A stretch of 64,000 bases of DNA from BOG-932 sp965276835 (GTDB lineage Bacteria > Pseudomonadota > Alphaproteobacteria > BOG-932 > Roseiterribacteraceae). Made by a program: the position numbers and the translations under genes. The stretch is from NCBI GenBank assembly GCA_965276835.1, contig OZ255631.1, positions 3,286,001-3,350,000 on the forward strand, read 5' to 3'. Positions 34,253-43,716 of this stretch are shown in pieces (position 1 is the first letter of the stretch; each line of letters begins with the position of its first letter). Below the pieces are notes generated by a model, which worked only from the letters and a program-made list of their open reading frames with translations, searched no databases and had not been told where the DNA came from.

Positions 34253-35430
34253 TGGCGCGGGGACCGCGATCCCAACAGGTCGCGCGCCACCACCATGCGG
34301 TGAACCTCGGACGGCCCCTCACCGATGCGCTTGATGCGCAGTTCGCGGTACCAGCGTTCCAGCGGCATCTCGGCGGCGACGCCCATGCCGCCGAAAATCT
34401 GGATGCAGCGGTCGACCACCCGGCCCGCCGCCTCGGTCGCATAAACCTTGCAGATCGAGGCATCGACCTTGATGTCGTGACCCAGATCGCCGCGCCACGC
34501 CGCCTGGTAGACGAGCAGTCGCGCCGCCCTGAGATCGATCTCGGAATCGGCGATCATCCACTGGATTGCCTGCTTGTCGGCCAGCGCCGAGCGGAAGGTG
34601 ACACGTTCCTTGGCCCAGTCGATCGCCAGCTTCAGCGCCGCCTGGCCGATACCGATCACCGCCGCGGCATAGGGAATGCGCTCATGCACCAGCCAGGTTT
34701 CGGCCAGCGCGAAGCCCTGGCCCTCCTCGCCCAGCCGGTTTTCGACCGGAACCTCTAAATCCTCCATGTGGATTTCATAGGGTGAGTACGACCGGATGAC
34801 CGGCACGCGCTTGTAGTTGAAACCCTTCCAGTCTGTTTCGACGATGAAACTGGTGATGCCGTCACGGCCCTTGCTGGGGCCGGTGCGCGCGAAGACCAGG
34901 CCCCAGCGCGACTGGCTGACGCCGGAGATGAAAACCTTGGTGCCGTTCAGCACATAACGGTCGCCCTTACGCTCGGCACGGGCTGCGATCGCGCGGCCGG
35001 GGTCGGAGCCGCCGCTGGGTTCGGTAATGGCGACGAAGGTCTTCTCGCCGGACTCGATGGTCGGCACCGCGTATTTCTGAATCTGTTCGGGCGTTCCGTT
35101 GAAGATCGCCACCGGGGCGTCCCAGCCGAAGGCATGACCCGCCGGGATATAGGCGCCCATCCTGCACTGCGAGGCTTCCTCGGCGACGACCGCCTGTCCC
35201 AACAGGCTGAGCCCCGCACCGCCCCATTCGGCCGGCGTCTGCATCTGCCACAGGCCCGCCGCCCGCGCCTTGGCCTGCAGGCGCTTCAGCACCTCCGGCG
35301 GCATCTCGGTCGCGTCATGCGGAAGCTTGTCCTCCTCGGGCATGACCTCCTGCTGCATGAAGCGGCGGACGGTCTGCTGCAGCATGCGCAGTTCTTCGGG
35401 CAGTTCCCATGCGCCGTCGGCGTGGTTCAT
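34249..35430 (-). CDS. Acyl-CoA dehydrogenase
   Basis: 393 aa with the full FAD-dehydrogenase plan: PAEWGGAGLSLLGQAVVAEE, AITEPSGGSDPGRAIAARAE, KVFISGVSQSRWGLVFARTG and C-terminal QIFGGMGVAAEMPLERWYRE. The usual catalytic Glu is present in IGEGPSEVH. It introduces a double bond into an acyl-CoA, passing electrons to ETF. It starts with an ATGA overlap after hyuB and overlaps the CoA transferase start, so coupling with those enzymes is tight. Confidence 0.93.
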   Translation of the reverse strand: MNHADGAWELPEELRMLQQTVRRFMQQEVMPEEDKLPHDATEMPPEVLKRLQAKARAAGLWQMQTPAEWGGAGLSLLGQAVVAEEASQCRMGAYIPAGHAFGWDAPVAIFNGTPEQIQKYAVPTIESGEKTFVAITEPSGGSDPGRAIAARAERKGDRYVLNGTKVFISGVSQSRWGLVFARTGPSKGRDGITSFIVETDWKGFNYKRVPVIRSYSPYEIHMEDLEVPVENRLGEEGQGFALAETWLVHERIPYAAAVIGIGQAALKLAIDWAKERVTFRSALADKQAIQWMIADSEIDLRAARLLVYQAAWRGDLGHDIKVDASICKVYATEAAGRVVDRCIQIFGGMGVAAEMPLERWYRELRIKRIGEGPSEVHRMVVARDLLGSRSPRQ

Positions 35431-37208
35431 ACAGCGGTTCCTTCGGTCTTGAGTGTTTTGCGTTTCGCTTCACTGGCAGCGATGTCCAGGCGATAGCGTT
35501 TGCGGTTCAGCAGCGTCGTTTCTTCGGCAACCACCGCGCCGTAGACTGCTTCGGCGGTTTCACGGCTGACATAGCCGAGATTGAGATCGCGCTGGATTTC
35601 AGCCAAATCGCGGGTCAGGGGATCGCCGAAGCCGCCGCCGCCCGGCGAGGCGGCGCGGAGGCCGTCACCGGTGGCCAGGGATTCCCGCTCCAGCTTGCTG
35701 CCCAGTTCGGGCTTCCATTCCTGGCCGCCGGTCCTTAGCCGCACGAAATTCGGCGCGGCGGGCCCGCCGCCGGCGATGCCGAACGGCGGATGTTCCATCC
35801 GGTCGCCGACCACGGTCGTGACCGCGTCGGCGAGCATCGTGAACCCGTATTCCGAGCCGCAGCCGCCGCGATGCCAGCCAGCGCCGCCGGAGTCTTCACG
35901 CAGGGCGAAATAGTCGAAGCGCAGCGGATAGCGATGCTCCGACATCTCGACCGACATGAAGTTGGCCATCGATTGCGGCGAGGTGCCGTGCACCAGGCCG
36001 TCGGTTTCGCGGCTGGCGCCGTAGCCGCCCGGATAGGGGAAGACGCCGACATAATAGCGCCCGGTATCGGGATGCCGGCCGCCGATGGTAACGACGCCGG
36101 TGGTGCCGAAAGACGGGGCCGGCGTGCGATCCGGGATCGCCTGGGCTAACGCGCCGAAAGTCAGGTCCGTCACCTTGCCGACGACCTCGAGATAGCCGCC
36201 GACCGGGCCGGGATATTCGACGGCGATCAGGCTGCCGTCCGGTATCGTGAAACGGATCGGGCGAAACGCGCCGCCATTCACCGGCACCTCAGGGAACACG
36301 TGCTTCAGCGCGACGAAGCAGGACGATTGCGTGGTCGTACGCGCCAGGTTGATGGTGCCGACCGCCTGCGGCGCGGTGCCGGTAAAATCGAAATGCAGGC
36401 TGTCGCCCGCGACCGTCAGCGACAGCGCGATCCGCATCGGCGCGTCGGTGATGCCGTCATTGTCGAACCAGTCCTCGCATGCGTAGGTGCCGTCTGGAAT
36501 GTCGGCGATATAGGATCGCATCTGCCGTTCGGAGCGTCGGATCAGCTCCTCGAATCCATCCCGCAAGGTTTGCGCGCCATAGCGTTCGACCAACCCATCG
36601 ATCCCACGGCGTCCGATGGCAAAGACATTGGTCATCGCCGACAGGTCGCCTGCGATCTCCGTCGGCAGGCGGACATTGGCGGTGAACATCCGCACCACCT
36701 GCTGGTTCAACCGCCCCGCCTCATAAAGGCGCAGCGGCGGGATCAGGATGCCTTCCTGGTGGATTTCCTTTGATTTCGGCGCCCAGCCGCCCGGGGTGCC
36801 GCCGCCGATATCCATCCAATGGCCTGTATTGGCCAGGATGGCGAACAGCTTGCCATCCACGAAATGCGGCGCGACCAGCACCACATCCTGCAAATGGGTG
36901 CCACAGACATAGGGGTCGTTCAGGATCCACATATCGCCGGGTTTGAAGCCGCCATCCTCCGCCGCGATCTTCAGGAGGTTCTGGACGGTAAACTGCATGT
37001 TGGCGAGAAAGACCGGCAGGCCGTATCGCCCCTGGGCAATCGTCTCGCCGGTTTCCGGATGGAAAATGCCGTGGGCGCAGTCGTTGGTTTCCGAGATGAT
37101 CGGCGACATGGCGGCATGGATCAGATGCAAATCCATCTCGTCGGCGATCTGCTCCAGCGCACCGCGCAGGACAGCCAATGTGACAGGGTCCATGGTCACT
37201 GGGTTCAT
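35427..37208 (-). CDS. Hydantoinase B/oxoprolinase family subunit
   Basis: 593 aa. Family features: MDPVTLAVLRGALEQIADEM, SPIISETNDCAHGIFHPETG, WILNDPYVCGTHLQDVVLVA and the Gly-rich C-terminal GGGPAAPNFVRLRTGG/SPGGGGFGDP. HyuB-type subunits pair with HyuA in ATP-dependent hydantoinases, oxoprolinase, and acetone or acetophenone carboxylases. The neighbours here are CoA-ester enzymes, not carbamoylases, which favours a carboxylase-like or lactam-opening role feeding an acid to the CoA transferase (inference). Confidence 0.92.
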   Translation of the reverse strand: MNPVTMDPVTLAVLRGALEQIADEMDLHLIHAAMSPIISETNDCAHGIFHPETGETIAQGRYGLPVFLANMQFTVQNLLKIAAEDGGFKPGDMWILNDPYVCGTHLQDVVLVAPHFVDGKLFAILANTGHWMDIGGGTPGGWAPKSKEIHQEGILIPPLRLYEAGRLNQQVVRMFTANVRLPTEIAGDLSAMTNVFAIGRRGIDGLVERYGAQTLRDGFEELIRRSERQMRSYIADIPDGTYACEDWFDNDGITDAPMRIALSLTVAGDSLHFDFTGTAPQAVGTINLARTTTQSSCFVALKHVFPEVPVNGGAFRPIRFTIPDGSLIAVEYPGPVGGYLEVVGKVTDLTFGALAQAIPDRTPAPSFGTTGVVTIGGRHPDTGRYYVGVFPYPGGYGASRETDGLVHGTSPQSMANFMSVEMSEHRYPLRFDYFALREDSGGAGWHRGGCGSEYGFTMLADAVTTVVGDRMEHPPFGIAGGGPAAPNFVRLRTGGQEWKPELGSKLERESLATGDGLRAASPGGGGFGDPLTRDLAEIQRDLNLGYVSRETAEAVYGAVVAEETTLLNRKRYRLDIAASEAKRKTLKTEGTAV

Positions 37209-39229
37209 TGGGCCACCTCGACCAGAAGGTTGCCATAGGCATCGACGCGGGCGCGCATGCCGGGTTCGATCACCGTCGTCGTGTCGCTTTGCTCGACGAT
37301 GGCCGGGCCATCGAAGGCCATGCCGGGCCGCAAGCTGTCGCGGCGATGAATCGGCGTTTCGACCCAGCCGCCGAAATAGGCGGGCCGCGTCGAAGCGGGA
37401 GCCGGCGTTGCTTTGATTCCCGGCTCATCGAACGTTCGCCGCGCCTGATCGCGCATGCCTTGGACCACGGTTTTCAGGCTGACGACGGTCGTCGGAATAT
37501 CGCCCAGCGTGTTGCCGTATTCCTTGGCATAGGCGTCGTGGAACGCGGTGACGATCCGCGCGACGCTCCAACCCGGTTTGATCGTCACACGTAACGCGTG
37601 AATCTGCCCGAGATAGGCCATGTCGGCGACATGCGTCACGGTCACGTCGCGCACGCGGGCCTCGCTGGCTGCCAGTTTCGCCTCGCCGTCCCGACGCTGC
37701 TCGCCCAAAATCGCCGCAATGGTTTCGGCACCGATATCCTGGGGACGGCGCTCGATAGTGCGCGACAGGTCGTAGCGGACGTCGGCGATCACGCAGCCCA
37801 TGGCGCACAGCACGCCGGGGCTTGGCGGCACCAGCATCGTGCGGATACCGACCTCGCGGATCAAAGCAGCGCCATGCAACGGCCCCGCCCCGCCGAAGAT
37901 CACCAACGCAAAATCCCGCGGGTCGTGGCCGCAGTCGATCGACAGCAATCGTGTGCGACCCGCCATGGTCTGGTTGACCACCGACAGGATGGCTTCGGCC
38001 GTGTCCTCGATCCCAAGACCGATCGCCTGACCAAGCGTAGCAACCGCACCGCGTGCCGCCTCCACATCCAGCGGCAAACCGCCTTTGCCGCCGATCGGAT
38101 CGTCGGCATTGATCCGGCCCAGCACGACATTGGCGTCTGTTACCGTGGGCTCCGTGCCACCTTGCCCATAACAGGCCGGCCCGGGAACAGCGCCGGCACT
38201 GCGCGGCCCCACCTGGAGGATACCGCCCCGGTCGACACTGGCGATACTGCCGCCGCCCGCGCCGATCGTGTGCACGTCGATCATCGGCAGGCGCAGCGGG
38301 ACGCGAAAATCGAGATTGGTCGTTTCGGCGATGGTCGGTTCGCCATCGACGACCACGGCGACGTCATAGCTGGTGCCGCCCATATCGCCGGTGATGACCT
38401 TGCCGAACCCCGCCTCGCCCGCCAACCGCGCCGCGGCGATAACGCCGGCGGCAGGGCCTGAACGCACGATATAAGCCGCCCGCTCCGCCAGTTGCGGCAA
38501 CGGGATCACGCCGCCGTTCGACTGCATGATCAGCGTTTGCCGGTCGAAGCCCCAACCTGACAGCCGCTCCTGCAGATTGCGCGCGTAGCGGGCGATCAGC
38601 GGTTGAAGATAACCTTGAACGGCGGCGGTGCTGGTGCGTTCGAATTCGTAATATTCGCGGATCACGCTGCTGGAGGTGACAATTTCCCAACGCGGCTCGA
38701 TCTCGCGGAGGATATCGCGCGCCCGCTCCTCGTGTGCCGGATTGGCGTAGGAATGCAGGAAGGCGATCACGACCGCCTCGACCCGTTCGTCGCGCAACGT
38801 CCCGGCAACCGCGCGCAGCCCGTTCTCATCCAGGGATCGCAGAACGACGCCGTGATGGTCCAACCGCTCGTCCACCTCCCAGCGCAGATCGCGCGGGATC
38901 AACGGGTTTTGGACGCCGGTCAGCCCAAAGATATGCGGCCGGTCGCGGCGGCCAAGCTCCAGGACATCCCGAAATCCTTGTGTGGTAACGAGGGCGCACC
39001 GTGCACCGCGCCGTTCGATCACGGCGTTGGTGGCAATCGTCGTGCCATGAACAATGAGGTCGAGCGCCGCGGGATCGATGCTGGCTGCGCTCAGCGCGTC
39101 GACCAGCCCACGCGAGGGATCGCCCGGCGTCGACGGCACCTTTAGCGTCGTGCGCGCGGTCGCCCCATCTTCGGAATAGAACAGGTCGGTGAACGTCCCC
39201 CCGACGTCGATGCCGACAATTCCCCCCAT
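37205..39229 (-). CDS. Hydantoinase A/oxoprolinase family subunit
   Basis: 674 aa, ATPase of the actin/ASKHA fold. Signatures: GIDVGGTFTDLFY (phosphate 1), VHGTTIATNAVIERRGARCA, QSNGGVIPLPQLAERAAYIV, RSGPAAGVIAAARLAGEAGF, GDMGGTSYDVAVV and IGAGGGSIASVDRGGILQVG. It couples ATP hydrolysis to amide opening or carboxylation together with the B subunit, whose start overlaps its stop by 4 bases. It is the first gene of a six-gene operon; the leader of about 100 bp to the next gene (39230-39328) holds no clear site I can name. Confidence 0.92.
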   Translation of the reverse strand: MGGIVGIDVGGTFTDLFYSEDGATARTTLKVPSTPGDPSRGLVDALSAASIDPAALDLIVHGTTIATNAVIERRGARCALVTTQGFRDVLELGRRDRPHIFGLTGVQNPLIPRDLRWEVDERLDHHGVVLRSLDENGLRAVAGTLRDERVEAVVIAFLHSYANPAHEERARDILREIEPRWEIVTSSSVIREYYEFERTSTAAVQGYLQPLIARYARNLQERLSGWGFDRQTLIMQSNGGVIPLPQLAERAAYIVRSGPAAGVIAAARLAGEAGFGKVITGDMGGTSYDVAVVVDGEPTIAETTNLDFRVPLRLPMIDVHTIGAGGGSIASVDRGGILQVGPRSAGAVPGPACYGQGGTEPTVTDANVVLGRINADDPIGGKGGLPLDVEAARGAVATLGQAIGLGIEDTAEAILSVVNQTMAGRTRLLSIDCGHDPRDFALVIFGGAGPLHGAALIREVGIRTMLVPPSPGVLCAMGCVIADVRYDLSRTIERRPQDIGAETIAAILGEQRRDGEAKLAASEARVRDVTVTHVADMAYLGQIHALRVTIKPGWSVARIVTAFHDAYAKEYGNTLGDIPTTVVSLKTVVQGMRDQARRTFDEPGIKATPAPASTRPAYFGGWVETPIHRRDSLRPGMAFDGPAIVEQSDTTTVIEPGMRARVDAYGNLLVEVAQ

Positions 39230-39328
39230 CCCGCGCGCTTCCCGAACATTGATATTCGGGAAAACCTATGCGGGGTCGGGATCGCCGTCAACGATATTGT
39301 CAGACCAATCTTTTGGGCTTTGGCGACG

Positions 39329-40810
39329 TCAGAAGGTGAAGGCGTAAATCGTCCCATCGCCAGCAACATAGAGATGGCCGTTGGCTGCGATCAGAGTGCT
39401 GAAATGATGCAGCCCCGCCATCGTCACGCCGCTCTCAAACAGCGATTTGCCGGTCACGGCGTCGAAGCCATGCAACTTGTTGTCGCCTTCCGCGCCGACG
39501 ACCCAAGCAATCGGGTTCCCGCTCCCCACTGTCGTCGTGATGATCGGCGTGCCGCCGCCGGAAACAGGGGCGCACCACGCCCCCGAAACCGGCGTGGAGG
39601 CGTTGGTCACCTTAAGCATGGTGAGGTTTTTTTGCGCACATGCGGGCGTGAGTGCGCCGCCGGCATTGGTGAAGGTGACCAGAGTATAATTCTTGGCGTT
39701 GTAAAATGCCGACCCTGTGCTGATGCCGTGCGCAGAGACGCTGGTTTGCTCTATCGCATGCCCTATTCCCCCCAGGTTCTTCGCGTTCAACACATAAATA
39801 TAGCCGCCCTTGCCCATGGCGATAACGCGGCGGGCAACGCCCGACGCCGTCGGCACCGTGATCGGAAAAGCCGCCATACTGCCAAGGTCGAGATCGAGGT
39901 TATCGAGGTCTTTCCAATTGGTCGGCGTGAAATAGTCGGCTGTACTGGTCGACCGCGCCAGCCCGGGCAGCAGCCGGATCACCGCCTCGCCATCGCCCCA
40001 GCTGTCAGCACCGAACGTGTTGCCTGTCGTCGCAAACAGGGAAGTTCCATCGCTGGTAACGCCGCCCTGCGACCAGATTCCGCCACCGATGGCCCGCGTT
40101 GCCCAGTTGCCGGTGATGGCGTGGCTCGACGGCGTAAACTCGATCACCTGACCGTGATAGCCGCCGCAGTCGCCCGCGCGCCCTGCATAGGCGGCGTAAA
40201 GCCTGCCGCCGACAAACTGCAAGGCGCTGCGCTCGCCCTGGTCGAAGGACGAAAACCCGGCGCGCCGGGCATTCATCCGCGCTTCGACATTCAGAGGCCA
40301 ACGCGGCAAAACCTTCCCGTCGGCCAACGACAGGGCATAGATCATGTGCCGCGCAGTCTTCGCCTTCGTGAGCACCGTGGCATCGAGATACAATGTGCCG
40401 GTCGCGTCATCGATGACCGGCGTGCCGGTGACCCCCTCCGGGTCGATATCACCGCACTGCAGCGCGCTGCGCGGCGCCGGCGGGGCAAGCTGTGTGGTCC
40501 AGACCTTTGCCCCGGTGTCGGGATTGAGCGCGTACACGAAATTGGATTCGGTCGCCACGATCAAAACCCCTTTTTTCGCGCCGGGCGCCTGCCAATAAAG
40601 CGGCTGGGCGTAAATCTGACCGGAAAGGCCGGCGCGAAACCGCGTATCGAAGTGCATTCCCCGCGCCGCCGCCTGCGTGAGGCCGGGCACGGCAAACACC
40701 CCGGAACGGGCCGGCGAGTTGTGGTAGGTAAGGACGCTCTGCGCGGAAACCGGCGCCGAAAGCGCCGCGAAGCAGGCGACCGCAGGGGATATCCACAATT
40801 TCATCGGCAA
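39329..40810 (-). CDS. Secreted PQQ-like beta-propeller protein
   Basis: 493 aa with a signal peptide (about 1-23, ending PVSAQ) starting at MPMKLW or the second Met. Blade-like repeats recur: VATESNFVYALNPDTGAKVW, MIYALSLADGKVLPRW, GEGDNKLHGFDAVTGKSLF written here in part (NKLHGFDAVTGKSLF) and GDGTIYAFTF at the end. This is the PQQ_2/quinoprotein propeller fold, but no catalytic Asp pair or cytochrome CxxCH is evident, so it may be a binding or scaffold protein rather than a dehydrogenase. It stands alone between hyuA and the divergent epimerase-like gene. Confidence 0.82.
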   Translation of the reverse strand: MPMKLWISPAVACFAALSAPVSAQSVLTYHNSPARSGVFAVPGLTQAAARGMHFDTRFRAGLSGQIYAQPLYWQAPGAKKGVLIVATESNFVYALNPDTGAKVWTTQLAPPAPRSALQCGDIDPEGVTGTPVIDDATGTLYLDATVLTKAKTARHMIYALSLADGKVLPRWPLNVEARMNARRAGFSSFDQGERSALQFVGGRLYAAYAGRAGDCGGYHGQVIEFTPSSHAITGNWATRAIGGGIWSQGGVTSDGTSLFATTGNTFGADSWGDGEAVIRLLPGLARSTSTADYFTPTNWKDLDNLDLDLGSMAAFPITVPTASGVARRVIAMGKGGYIYVLNAKNLGGIGHAIEQTSVSAHGISTGSAFYNAKNYTLVTFTNAGGALTPACAQKNLTMLKVTNASTPVSGAWCAPVSGGGTPIITTTVGSGNPIAWVVGAEGDNKLHGFDAVTGKSLFESGVTMAGLHHFSTLIAANGHLYVAGDGTIYAFTF

Positions 40811-40947
40811 TCCCTCTGTTTGGGCCGGCGGCTCACCTTTACCGTTTCAACATCAAGAGACACGGCGCGCCCCGACAAGGCAGACTCTTATGGTTGGGCT
40901 ATTATTCCGCGTTCACAACCGCAATACGAGCAGTCGAGGCTATTCAG

Positions 40948-41775
40948 ATGACTGGTGCAATCGGCAGGAAAGTCCTGATCCTTGGGGCTGCCGGGCAGAT
41001 CGGCCGGACAGTCCGTGACACGCTTCGCGGCCGTTACACCCTTATGCGGCTGGCCGACATTGTCCCACAGGCGCCTGCCCGCGACGGCGAAGAATGCATT
41101 ACTGCCGAACTGACCGACATGGCCACGCTGACCGCGGCGATGGCGGACATCGACTGTGTGGTTCTTCTGGCCGGGGTTTCTGTCGAGCCCGACGAACGGC
41201 AGTGGGAGCAAGTGCTGCCGGCCAACATCGTCGGCGTCCATAATGTGTTTGAGGCAGCGCGGTTGGCCGGTGTAAGCCGTGTCGTGTTCGCCTCATCGCA
41301 CCACGCGGTCGGGTTCTATCGGCGCGGCGACACGATCCCCGCCAGCGTCGCACCCCGCCCCGACAGCTATTATGGCGTCGCCAAGGTGTTCGGTGAGGCA
41401 ATGGGCCGGTTCTATGCCGACAAGTTCGGCCTGTCGGTCGTATCTCTGCGGATCGGCGCATTCCGGCCGTTACCGATGGAACCGCGTCATCTGGCGGTCT
41501 GGATCAGTCCGCGTGACATGGTCGAACTGGTACGCTGTTCGATCGAGGCACCGCCGCTGCACTATTGCACGGCCTATGGCGTGTCGGCGAACGACCGTTC
41601 GTTCTGGGACAATCGCGAAGCGGCTGTCCTCGGCTACGCACCACGCGACAATGCCGAAGATTTCGCCGCGAAAATCCTGGCCTCCGCGGTGCCTGAGGAC
41701 CCGGCAGCCGAACCGTTCCACGGCGGCTGGTACTGTGCCAAGGATTTCGCCGGAGATATTTCCGCGATCGACTGA
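40948..41775 (+). CDS. Uronate-dehydrogenase-like NAD-dependent epimerase/dehydratase
   Basis: About 275 aa from the ATG at 40948 (gagg 8 bases upstream); 18 upstream codons are open but not needed. Rossmann motif VLILGAAGQIGRTVRD, then features close to uronate dehydrogenase: NIVGVHNVFEAARLAGVSRV, FASSHHAVGFYRRGD, catalytic PDSYYGVAKVFGEAMGR and YGVSANDRSFWDN. Uronate dehydrogenase oxidises galacturonate or glucuronate to the aldarolactone. No other uronate-pathway gene is adjacent, except a convergent MFS transporter 11 bp away that could import the substrate (inference). Confidence 0.8.
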   Translation: MTGAIGRKVLILGAAGQIGRTVRDTLRGRYTLMRLADIVPQAPARDGEECITAELTDMATLTAAMADIDCVVLLAGVSVEPDERQWEQVLPANIVGVHNVFEAARLAGVSRVVFASSHHAVGFYRRGDTIPASVAPRPDSYYGVAKVFGEAMGRFYADKFGLSVVSLRIGAFRPLPMEPRHLAVWISPRDMVELVRCSIEAPPLHYCTAYGVSANDRSFWDNREAAVLGYAPRDNAEDFAAKILASAVPEDPAAEPFHGGWYCAKDFAGDISAID

Positions 41776-41786
41776 TCTTCAGCACG

Positions 41787-42989
41787 TTAGGCCGGCCTTG
41801 GAGTCCCGACAGAGCGGAGACCGCGCAGTAACGTCAAGGCGCCGATCACCACCGCCACACCGCCAACCCAGACGAATGTGCCGCCGATACCCACCCCTGC
41901 ACGCAACGGCGCCAGCAGGAACGGCTGGATGAACATGCCCAGGAACATCAGGCCGAAACCCAAGCCGAGCGCCTTCGGGCGCGCCTGAGCGGACACCACA
42001 TTGATGATCGCGGTCTGGGTCAGCGGCGCCATGAAACCGCTGCCGAACCCGCTGAGTGCGGCAAACACACAATGCGCCGCGATGCCGTGGACCACCCCGA
42101 AGCCGAGACTACCCAGGCCAAGCGCCACCCAGGTCAGACTGAGGATCGGCGTGAACCCCCATTTGGGACGGAGATAGGCGAACAGATAGGCCGATACCAT
42201 ACTGCCGGCTGTCGCTAGGTCGATGATGATAGACTGGGTCGTCGGATCGCCGATCCCGTCCGCCTGCAGCAGGAACGGCCCCTGCACGGACACCATGTAG
42301 AGGACGATGCTGATCGCCACGATGAGAATGAACAGGCCGGTCGCGGATCGCATCGATCCGCCGGAAGTCTCGGTCAGCGCGATTTCCTCGCGCGCCGGCT
42401 CGCGCACCGCCACCAGGGCAAGCAGGAACAGCGGAAGGGCAATGAGATAAAGTGCGAACGGGGTCTGCCACCCGCTTTCCGCCATCACGCCGGCGAGCGG
42501 CAAGCCGATCAAGGCGCCGCCGCTGCCCAGGAAGGCGTACATGCCGACCAGCCTGTCCCGCCTCTCGCCGGTATATTGGTCGCCGATGATCGCGATCGCG
42601 GCCGTGCCAAACCCGGCCGACGCCAAGCCCAGCACCAGCCGGGATGCCAGCATCGTCCAAAGATCGGGAGCCACCGCCCCAATGGCTCCCGACAGCGCAT
42701 AGAGCAATAGCGACAGCAGCAGGACCGGGCGTTTACCGAAGCGCCCTGCCATCCATCCGGCGGCCGGCGCGCCAAGCGCCATGGTGGGTGCGGCAACGGT
42801 CAATACCAACTGGGCGATGGTCGCGCTGTCGAGCACACCGCCTCGGGCGGAGAAATGCGCCGCCATCTGGGTGAGTGACGGCAGAATGGCCAACTGCACC
42901 ATGGCAGCCAGCGCGCCGCCGGACAGCAGTACCGTTAGCCGCGCGGTTGCAAGAAACCTGTTCCCGCTGTCCATGATCGCTTCCCCCAA
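41787..42989 (-). CDS. Major facilitator superfamily transporter
   Basis: 400 aa with about 12 hydrophobic helices. Motif A is seen after helix 2 (GAPAAGWMAGRFGKRPVLLL), and GTAAIAIIGDQYTGERRDRL between helices 4 and 5, as in drug or sugar efflux MFS proteins (DHA1-like). Substrate cannot be read. It converges with the uronate-dehydrogenase-like gene. The 88-bp gap to msrA shows no clear terminator. Confidence 0.87.
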   Translation of the reverse strand: MGEAIMDSGNRFLATARLTVLLSGGALAAMVQLAILPSLTQMAAHFSARGGVLDSATIAQLVLTVAAPTMALGAPAAGWMAGRFGKRPVLLLSLLLYALSGAIGAVAPDLWTMLASRLVLGLASAGFGTAAIAIIGDQYTGERRDRLVGMYAFLGSGGALIGLPLAGVMAESGWQTPFALYLIALPLFLLALVAVREPAREEIALTETSGGSMRSATGLFILIVAISIVLYMVSVQGPFLLQADGIGDPTTQSIIIDLATAGSMVSAYLFAYLRPKWGFTPILSLTWVALGLGSLGFGVVHGIAAHCVFAALSGFGSGFMAPLTQTAIINVVSAQARPKALGLGFGLMFLGMFIQPFLLAPLRAGVGIGGTFVWVGGVAVVIGALTLLRGLRSVGTPRPA

Positions 42990-43078
42990 AGACCGTTGCC
43001 GCCTTTACCGGCCAGTCCTAGCAGAGAAACATTTGTCGTGAACTGTTTTTCTGCGTCCGCGGACGAGCCGCAGCTGAG

Positions 43079-43591
43079 TCAGGCAACCGCGCGTTTCGGC
43101 AGAATCCAGCCGGGGCGGATGAAGTGGCAGGTGTAACCGTTCGGAATACGCTCAAGGTAATCCTGGTGCTCCGGCTCCGCCTGCCAGAAGGGGCCGGCGG
43201 GCGCAAGTTCGGTGACAACCTTGCCCGGCCATAGACCCGAGGCGTCCACGTCGGCGATGGTATCTTCCGCCACGCGCTTCTGCTCATCGGTCGTATAGAA
43301 GATCGCCGAGCGGTAGCTGAGACCTCGGTCGTTGCCCTGGCGGTTCAGGGTCGATGGATCGTGAATCTGGAAGAAGAATTCCAGCAACGTACGGAAGCTG
43401 ATCTTCGTCGGGTCGAAGACGATCTCGATCGCCTCCGCATGTGTGCCGTGATTGCGGTATGTCGCGTTGGGCACGTCGCCGCCGGAATAGCCGACCCGTG
43501 TCGATATCACGCCGGGATAGCGCCGGATCAAATCCTGCAGACCCCAGAAGCATCCGCCGGCGAGGACCGCGGTTTCGGTCGATGCGCTCAT
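43079..43591 (-). CDS. msrA: Peptide methionine sulfoxide reductase A
   Basis: 170 aa. The catalytic GGCFWGLQDLIRRYPGV motif is followed by VGYSGGDVPNATYRNHGTHA and the substrate-binding EIVFDPTKISF. It reduces methionine-S-sulfoxide in proteins using thioredoxin. The C terminus has no obvious resolving-Cys pair (single TCHFIRPGW), which may mean the one- or two-Cys subclass. It is an isolated cytoplasmic gene with a normal length. Confidence 0.95.
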   Translation of the reverse strand: MSASTETAVLAGGCFWGLQDLIRRYPGVISTRVGYSGGDVPNATYRNHGTHAEAIEIVFDPTKISFRTLLEFFFQIHDPSTLNRQGNDRGLSYRSAIFYTTDEQKRVAEDTIADVDASGLWPGKVVTELAPAGPFWQAEPEHQDYLERIPNGYTCHFIRPGWILPKRAVA

Positions 43592-43716
43592 GTTCGTTAC
43601 TCCTTAGAAGCCGAATGGCCCCATACATCTGGAAAGTTGCGGGCCGGCTGGCAATGGATAATACGCCGTCCCGGTCTGTGCAGCATCATTCGCCGCAACA
43701 GACTGGAGGTTACAGC

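Noticed and set aside
39320..40951. 543-codon plus-strand frame over the propeller gene
   Set aside because: Antisense to a gene with a signal peptide and clear propeller repeats; low-complexity translation.
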